Assembly: GCA_030549495.1 (NCBI GenBank) | Contig: JAUIRK010000288.1 | Span: 434,001 to 498,000 of the forward strand | Direction of reading: 5' to 3' | DNA: 64,000 nt | Source of the DNA: Nectonema munidae | Taxonomy: Eukaryota > Nematomorpha > Nectonematoida > Nectonematidae | In this document: positions 58,798-64,000 of the stretch, one piece after another | Position numbering within the stretch: position 1 is the first letter of the stretch | Layout of the letters: every line of letters starts with the position of its first letter | The notes under the pieces: model-generated | Told to the model about the DNA's origin: nothing | The model's input: the letters and a program-made list of their open reading frames with translations, nothing else | Databases searched by the model: none | Made by a program: the position numbers and the translations under genes

Positions 58798-61056
58798 GGA
58801 CCTTCTGATATATAAAACACACAACAAACATATATACAGTTACATTACTTACGTATAAAATATATATCTCACAGTTTATACACGTATATGTACATTTTAC
58901 ACAATTTGCTATTAATGCTTTTCTCCTTACAAACACATACGCTGCATCAATGTTCATACTTTTACATTACAATCACATGTACGCTACGAATTTTCGTAAC
59001 TTACTTTGATAATTTTCATATTTCAAAATCACCATTTTTATTCTTTATCTCCTTCAAACCAGTTTCTTTTATATATTCAAAAAATTTTCCTAAAAAAACA
59101 AACTTTTCATTTAATACAATTCAAAATTTTTTTACGTGGCAAAAGACTGCATAAATGGATAATTTTTCTTCTGGGTAAAAAATATGAACGTTAAAATTTG
59201 GGCAAAACCAGAAACAAATATCAAAAGTTTCGTCTACGAAGATTTCGTTTATTGTTAAAATTAGTTAAATGTGAAATTAAGGCTTACTTACCACAAAAGA
59301 AATGCAATAAAAGAAGTCTTTCAATTAGGTTCCAGCATTAAATTAATTCTTAAAAATTTTCGCCACAATCTAATTTTTGTAGATGCTGAGGTATATCAAA
59401 AGATTTCTCTCTGGTTTTGACAGTTTATTTAAATCCTCTATATTTACTGTAACGATATCATAAATAATAATGAAAAAAATGTTTTTAGACTTTAAATACC
59501 TAAGTACTTTATGTGTTCGTGTAGAGCTAGAATCTTCATTTTTTTTAATTAAATATTTTCGTAGATATATTTAATAATACTTAATAACAACTTAAAAATT
59601 GGCTTCATGATTGTGTTTTATCAATAAATACAATTAAAACGAAAAAAGAGAATAAGCCAATATAATTCATGTTCTCTTTACACCTTTGACTTGTTTGAAG
59701 AGTAGAATAAAATGTTTATAATTTTTCACATTTCTTCTTTTTTATGAGTAGTTTGTTTGCATTTCCTCACCTTTTTTCATCGTATCGCGCTCTCTTTCCT
59801 TCTTTCTTTTATTCTATATCTTATCTTGCTCCGCCTTGGCTAATCAGCGTAGCGCCTTCTGGTGGCTATCCAAGATTCTCGCTCGTTTCACGATATTTGC
59901 AACTTTTATTTTTATATATAACTTCAAATAAATTTTTTTATTCTTTTCTACTTAAAAATATGTTGAAAATCCAATTCTGAAACTTGAGCACTCCATTAAT
60001 GCTCTAACCTAATTTACTTTTTTGAGCTCAAATCCTAAATTTTTTTTTGAAGAAAAGTTCTCCAAACTCATACATTTTATTATCCTACTATTAATGCTTT
60101 TTACGCATATTTATGTTTCATTCATTTTCCTTTCTTCAAACGTTATTGTACTTCGGGAAAATTATTATAAAAGAAGGCATTTTGCATGCACATATTTTTC
60201 TTCGCTTAATAAATAATAAATATATTTAAGTTAAACCTCCAATAATTTTAGGAAAAATAAACAAAAATATTTAAATCAATAATAATAATTATTATCAAGG
60301 TAAAGAAGGAAACTAATTACAAATTTTGAAGCTTCTAAAATCTATACGTGTTTTCATTTGTAATCACAATTGTTCTTGTATGATTATATGTTTTACAATT
60401 ATGCACGGAAAACAAGTTCGATTGCCAAGATTAACTCCTAAATTAGACAAATTAGCGTTTGAAACATATTTTACCAATTTTTTAAAATATATGTTTTTCA
60501 CTTGCCTTCAAAGAGTTTTTGGCTATGTGTCTCCTTTAAAGCACTTGACTAATTTGATAAATATCAATCCATTTAATGACTTCTTTTGTGTCCTTTATTA
60601 TATGAATATTTTCTAATTATGAAAAGCAAAACGAAAACAATTTTTTCTCTTTTGCTTTAAATAAGTAGTTGCGATCCTATACTTTTTGACTAAAACATAC
60701 GTCAATGTGAGAACCGTGAAAAAAAGCGACACGTTATATATAATCATTTTGCATCATGAATTAGGAAATGTAGCAAAATTGGAATTAAACTATTAGTTAT
60801 ATACCATATTAGTTATATTTTGTTTTTTCAATATTTTACTGTTTGAATCATACTTCAATTTTTTGAAGTCGCACTCACGAATATTTAATTTTTTATTTAC
60901 TATATTTAAAAAAATGTTAAATAATAGTATAAAAACTTGGATACAAAATTTCAACAAATAATCGTTTTAAGTTTAAAACTATAAAAACCTTACTTTGAGT
61001 TTGACTAAAAAAGCAAATTACAAAAGTAGTTTTAAAATCACTCCAAAAATACATAT

Positions 61057-61480
61057 AGTCAAACCTCGTTTGTCCGACACTAGATTATCCAACAACCCCG
61101 CTAAATGACACATTACCAACTGTGAAGGATTCTTTGTCCCTCTCCCCCTTATTCCGACACCGACGTTTCTTTTAAATATAGTTGTAGGGTTTGTTAATCC
61201 AACAGACAAAATATTAAAATTTTATTTTTCATATTAAATTTTTAAGATTGACTGTGCAATACTACTTTCTCACAAAGGAAGTGCAATCCCATCTCCTTGG
61301 TGTAGGATAGAAGTTCAAGTAATCATTTGAGAAAGATTTCTTTTTCACATTAAAAATAAATATTATATATATTTCATTTAATAAAACATTTTTTCTTTAA
61401 AATTTTTCACTGGTAGAAATTAGGTTAATCCGACAATAATATGTGTGAAACGATCAGTGTCGGATAAACGAGGTTTGACT
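61057..61480. mobile_element. pogo/Tigger-type MITE, 424 bp
   Basis: The ends agtcaaacctcgtttgtccg and the inverted agtcaaacctcgtttatccg are typical of pogo/Tigger elements. TA dinucleotides flank both ends. Inside, tccgaca-like motifs repeat but no transposase is present. It could be mobilised by a Tigger such as the relic at 10.7 kb, but that link is inference. Confidence 0.82.
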
Positions 61481-62013
61481 CTATATATAACAGGCCTATA
61501 TTCAGGAATCCGAAACCTTTCAAATCAAAAATTATTTCAATAGAATTTAGAAAATATTTACATCAACTTAGAATTATTTTGTCAATTTACACTGAACTCA
61601 GCTCTCTCTCTCTTATAGACGACCAATGAAAGAAAAGCATTGTAAAATAGGATATGTATGTCCTCAAAAAGGCGTTAGTTTTGGACCCAATAAAACTTAG
61701 AAATAAAAGAAAACGAAAAAAATAGTGTAAAAAATGGCTATTGGTGTAAATAGCCTGTTATTTATTTATTGCAATTTTTAAATATTTAATTAATATTACT
61801 AATATGACACGTATAAAGTTTTGAAAAAATGGATGCAATTTCATGCCTTGTAAATTATCCTTCACCAACATGACTACACTCTTCTAAAAATAAACCTACT
61901 ATGTGTGTATGGAAATGAAACTAAACGCGTTGGATATCTTCACCACATTCCTTCAAAATGAACACGAGTATGAAAGAAATTCGGGAATGAATGATGGAGG
62001 TACTAGCAGCCAA

Positions 62014-63133
62014 TCACGTAATAGCGAAGAGATTAACAATTGTTGGCGAAAAGGATAAAGAAGAAGTTGTCGATGATGTTGAAGACGTTGATGAGGGTAT
62101 GAGAGGTAGAGGAGGAATTGGAGCAGAAGGGGATGATGAAGTTGACATGTTTGCGTTCAAAGACGATGAAAGTTTCGGCAAAGGTAATGATGATGATGAT
62201 GAGGGAGAAAGCAAGAGGGAAGAGAGTGAAGGAGAGGGAAAGGAAGTGAGAGCGAAATTTGGGGAGGCGGGAGGCTTTGTGGGAAGTGAGGGACTGAAGG
62301 AGTTGGTGGACATGAAGGCATTGATTAGTGGATTGAGGACTGTGGGCGAATTAACGTTATTCAAGTTAGGAGTAGAGTTAGAAACACCGCGAAGGCAAAT
62401 ATAAGAACTATTGTCTGCGATAGATTGGCGAGCAAAGGGGTTAGCCGTGTTGGATGAGTTGGCAGAATAACAAGATGCTGGAGATAAAACGAACTGATTC
62501 TTGGCCGACGCATTCGAAGGTGTGGAGTGATTTTGTAACTTGGGAATCTTGTAATGAGGAAAGTGACCTTGATTTGTAAAAGGTAGGGGTGATGAGAAGG
62601 GAGCTAGTAGGGAGGATGCTTGTGTTAAAACAGGAGAAGATAGGCGTCTTTTAAAAGAAGCATGCTCTTTTGTGTGATTATTCTTTTGGTTGTGAGAATA
62701 GGAAGTGACTTTTTCCATGGTATAAGGAGTGGGAGACTTCATTGGCAAAGAAAGGTATATGGTGTTGGTAGAAGTGGTGCTGTGAGCGACAACATCCCCA
62801 CTGCTCTTGTTATTGACTGAGAGGAGCGAAAAGTGGGCTAGGTTGGGAGATGCGGCTGTGCAATTTGAATTGACTGGGACAAGCGGTAGCAGTGCAATGC
62901 CTTTTGTAGATGGAGTTGATGTGAATAGCGAGGAACTCGATAGTAAAGGGATCGAGGAGTGGTTGTGCGAAGATACACTGAATGAGCTTTTTTGGGTTGT
63001 TAAAGTCGAGTCAAACATAGTTCCTGAGGAAAACAAAAGGTGGTTAAATGAATGCGCTAGAGAAGTTGGTGCTGCGGCTCTGAATGCTTCTCGAGTGTCT
63101 ATTCGATGGTTAGTATGCGTGTCAGCACCTTTT
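62014..63133 (-). CDS. Second host gene, Ser/Pro/Thr-rich C-terminal part (frame 2)
   Basis: About 370 codons are open without a stop, in a composition heavy in S, T, P, L and N, for example STPSTKGIALLPLVPVN and NSTPNLNNVNSPTVLNP. No domain is recognised; it looks like a disordered region. A possible poly(A) signal (TTTATT on the plus strand) lies near 61,755. The stretch 61,485-62,010 is probably 3' untranslated and intergenic DNA. Confidence 0.5.
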
Positions 63134-63930
63134 TTAAGACTCAGAGAGAGGAGGTGGCTGTGAGGGTAAGCAATTTTTGGGATTATTGGTAACAAAGGAA
63201 GAATAACATGATGAAATTGGTTCGAGACTAGAAGTAATATCACTATCAATAGCGTCTACATCATTTTTAGTATTAGTATTGTCACTAGTACAGCCACTGC
63301 CATTATACTGGGTGCATTGAGCCAGGTTGCGTAGCGTGTCTGAGCAGGGCATTGCGCTCTCGTTAAATTCATGTTTGGCCATTTGGGGGGATAGGGAAGA
63401 CAGTCTTGAAATCTGACCACATTCTCGGTTTTCAAGTCGACTTCCAGCGTTTGCATTGTCCACCCTCTTTTTTTCGCAGCAATCGCCCCCATGAGCAGGT
63501 TCTTCGTCGTCTTCACATAAATCTGCTACTTTCTCGTCATTGTAAATAGCTTCTAGTGGATCTGTAGAAGGGGAAGTAGGAGGCTCTATGCTATGACCAA
63601 ATGAAAAGTAATGTCGAAAGCGTATAAATTTTCTGAATATAGAAAATGGAGCTTTATTGCTGTAACTCCTATCACACACAAACCTAAAATATCACAAATC
63701 TATAATATGCGTTTAAAATGAAGTGGGCATAAGGCTTACCTTCCAGCTCGACCTTTGCGCCATCTGACGAACATTTCAGGAGGAAATATTTTAGGAGCGG
63801 GTGAGTGAAAGAAATGAAACTTGTGAAAAGATTCTTTACAAATGGGGAGAACGGAGGATGAATTCTGCGATTCATCATCGTGATCTTCATCAGTTGAGGA
63901 GGATTCGTAGATGTGACTGCCTGGAGCATA
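62014..63930 (-). CDS. Second host gene, 3' part, Ser/Pro/Thr-rich, function unknown
   Basis: The gene continues beyond the window. Exon 63,740-63,930 (AG before TATGCTCC, donor GTAAGC) joins in phase 2 to the exon beginning 63,683. Together they read KIFPPEMFVRWRKGRAG then RFVCDRSYSNKAPFSIF, a basic, possibly structured stretch, followed by acidic and Ser-rich sequence. The frame stops at 63,134, but an overlapping frame runs from 63,249 to 62,014 with strong Ser/Pro/Thr bias, ending LFAIT. The two frames would be one if a CT pair were added in the CT run at about 63,140. The region is less AT-rich than its surroundings. I do not recognise the protein. Confidence 0.6.
63134..63683 (-). CDS. 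Second host gene, exon with CDRSYSNKAPFSIF
   Basis: The acceptor GATATTTTAG opens the exon. It reads FVCDRSYSNKAPFSIFRKF, then polar, acidic stretches (CEDDEEPAHGGDCCEKKR), ending QPPPLSES at a TAA. The plus-strand frames here are shadows. Whether the TAA is the true end or follows a shift is unresolved. Confidence 0.6.
63740..63930 (-). CDS. Second host gene, internal exon
   Basis: This 191-base exon lies between TTTTTTAG and GTAAGC. It encodes YAPGSHIYESSSTDEDHDDE, then HKFHFFHSPAPKIF and EMFVRWRKGRAG. The acidic run followed by a basic patch is the only notable feature. Confidence 0.65.
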
Positions 63931-64000
63931 CTAAAAAATAAAAAGCTCGCTAAAGCTTTTTCTAAGTTCAAGGTATTAAAAAGTTAACTACATGACAGCT

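Noticed and set aside
61991-63163. Plus-strand open frames of 137 and 118 aa
   Set aside because: They lie opposite the Ser/Pro/Thr-rich minus-strand gene; acidic composition is what antisense of Ser codons gives.
1-64000. LTR retroelements, endogenous viruses or Polintons
   Set aside because: No LTR pair, gag, integrase or capsid-like frame was recognised; the RT pieces are LINE-type.

Overview
This window is AT-rich animal DNA: intron-split genes, dense transposon relics, and no bacterial-style operon. The main gene encodes a secreted or membrane-tethered multi-EGF protein, a metazoan hallmark. The transposon mix (piggyBac, pogo/Tigger, hAT, Merlin, RTE and CR1-like LINEs, many MITEs) and very short introns suggest an invertebrate, perhaps an arthropod such as a parasitic copepod. 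The species is a guess.

The centrepiece is one minus-strand gene from about 40,470 (TATA box) and 40,419 (ATG) down to about 12,632. It starts with a signal peptide and three small Cys-rich exons, then a single EGF exon at 32,466-32,588. Next comes an array of 44 near-identical 174-bp units (17,355-25,006), each a 117-bp calcium-binding EGF exon plus a 57-bp intron. After that come three further cbEGF exons, two divergent EGF-like exons, a 96-aa SEA-like exon and five short exons. All phases agree (1-1) from exon 1 to 13,260; the last two exons are uncertain. The predicted protein is about 2,400 aa, of which about 1,700 aa comes from the array. Array variants switch an N-glycosylation sequon on or off, four units carry a one-base deletion, and a higher-order repeat of about 11 units is visible.

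The two large introns on either side of the single EGF exon (25.0-32.5 kb and 32.6-40.0 kb) are full of repeats: a decayed piggyBac (25.7-27.4 kb), a 5' RTE LINE piece (28.0-30.5 kb), a fold-back element and a satellite block.

Left of the gene (1-12.6 kb) are tandem duplications, a fold-back element, relics of piggyBac, Merlin, hAT and Tigger, a 352-bp palindrome, and two copies of a non-coding repeat called C here. Right of the gene (40.5-61.5 kb) are a ZMYM1-like hAT relic, a second piggyBac, several LINE 3' ends, a TTF-zinc-finger hAT piece and four MITEs. The right end (62.0-63.9 kb) is less AT-rich and holds the 3' part of a second minus-strand host gene, Ser/Pro/Thr-rich and not recognised, which runs off the window.

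Repeat families named here: A = fold-back element (1.8-3.06, 33.3-34.3 and 37.7-38.1 kb); B = AT-rich repeat (3.06-3.99, 34.9-35.6 and 47.9-48.4 kb); C = non-coding repeat (6.05-7.4, 8.0-9.0, 31.25-31.75 and 53.0-55.7 kb).
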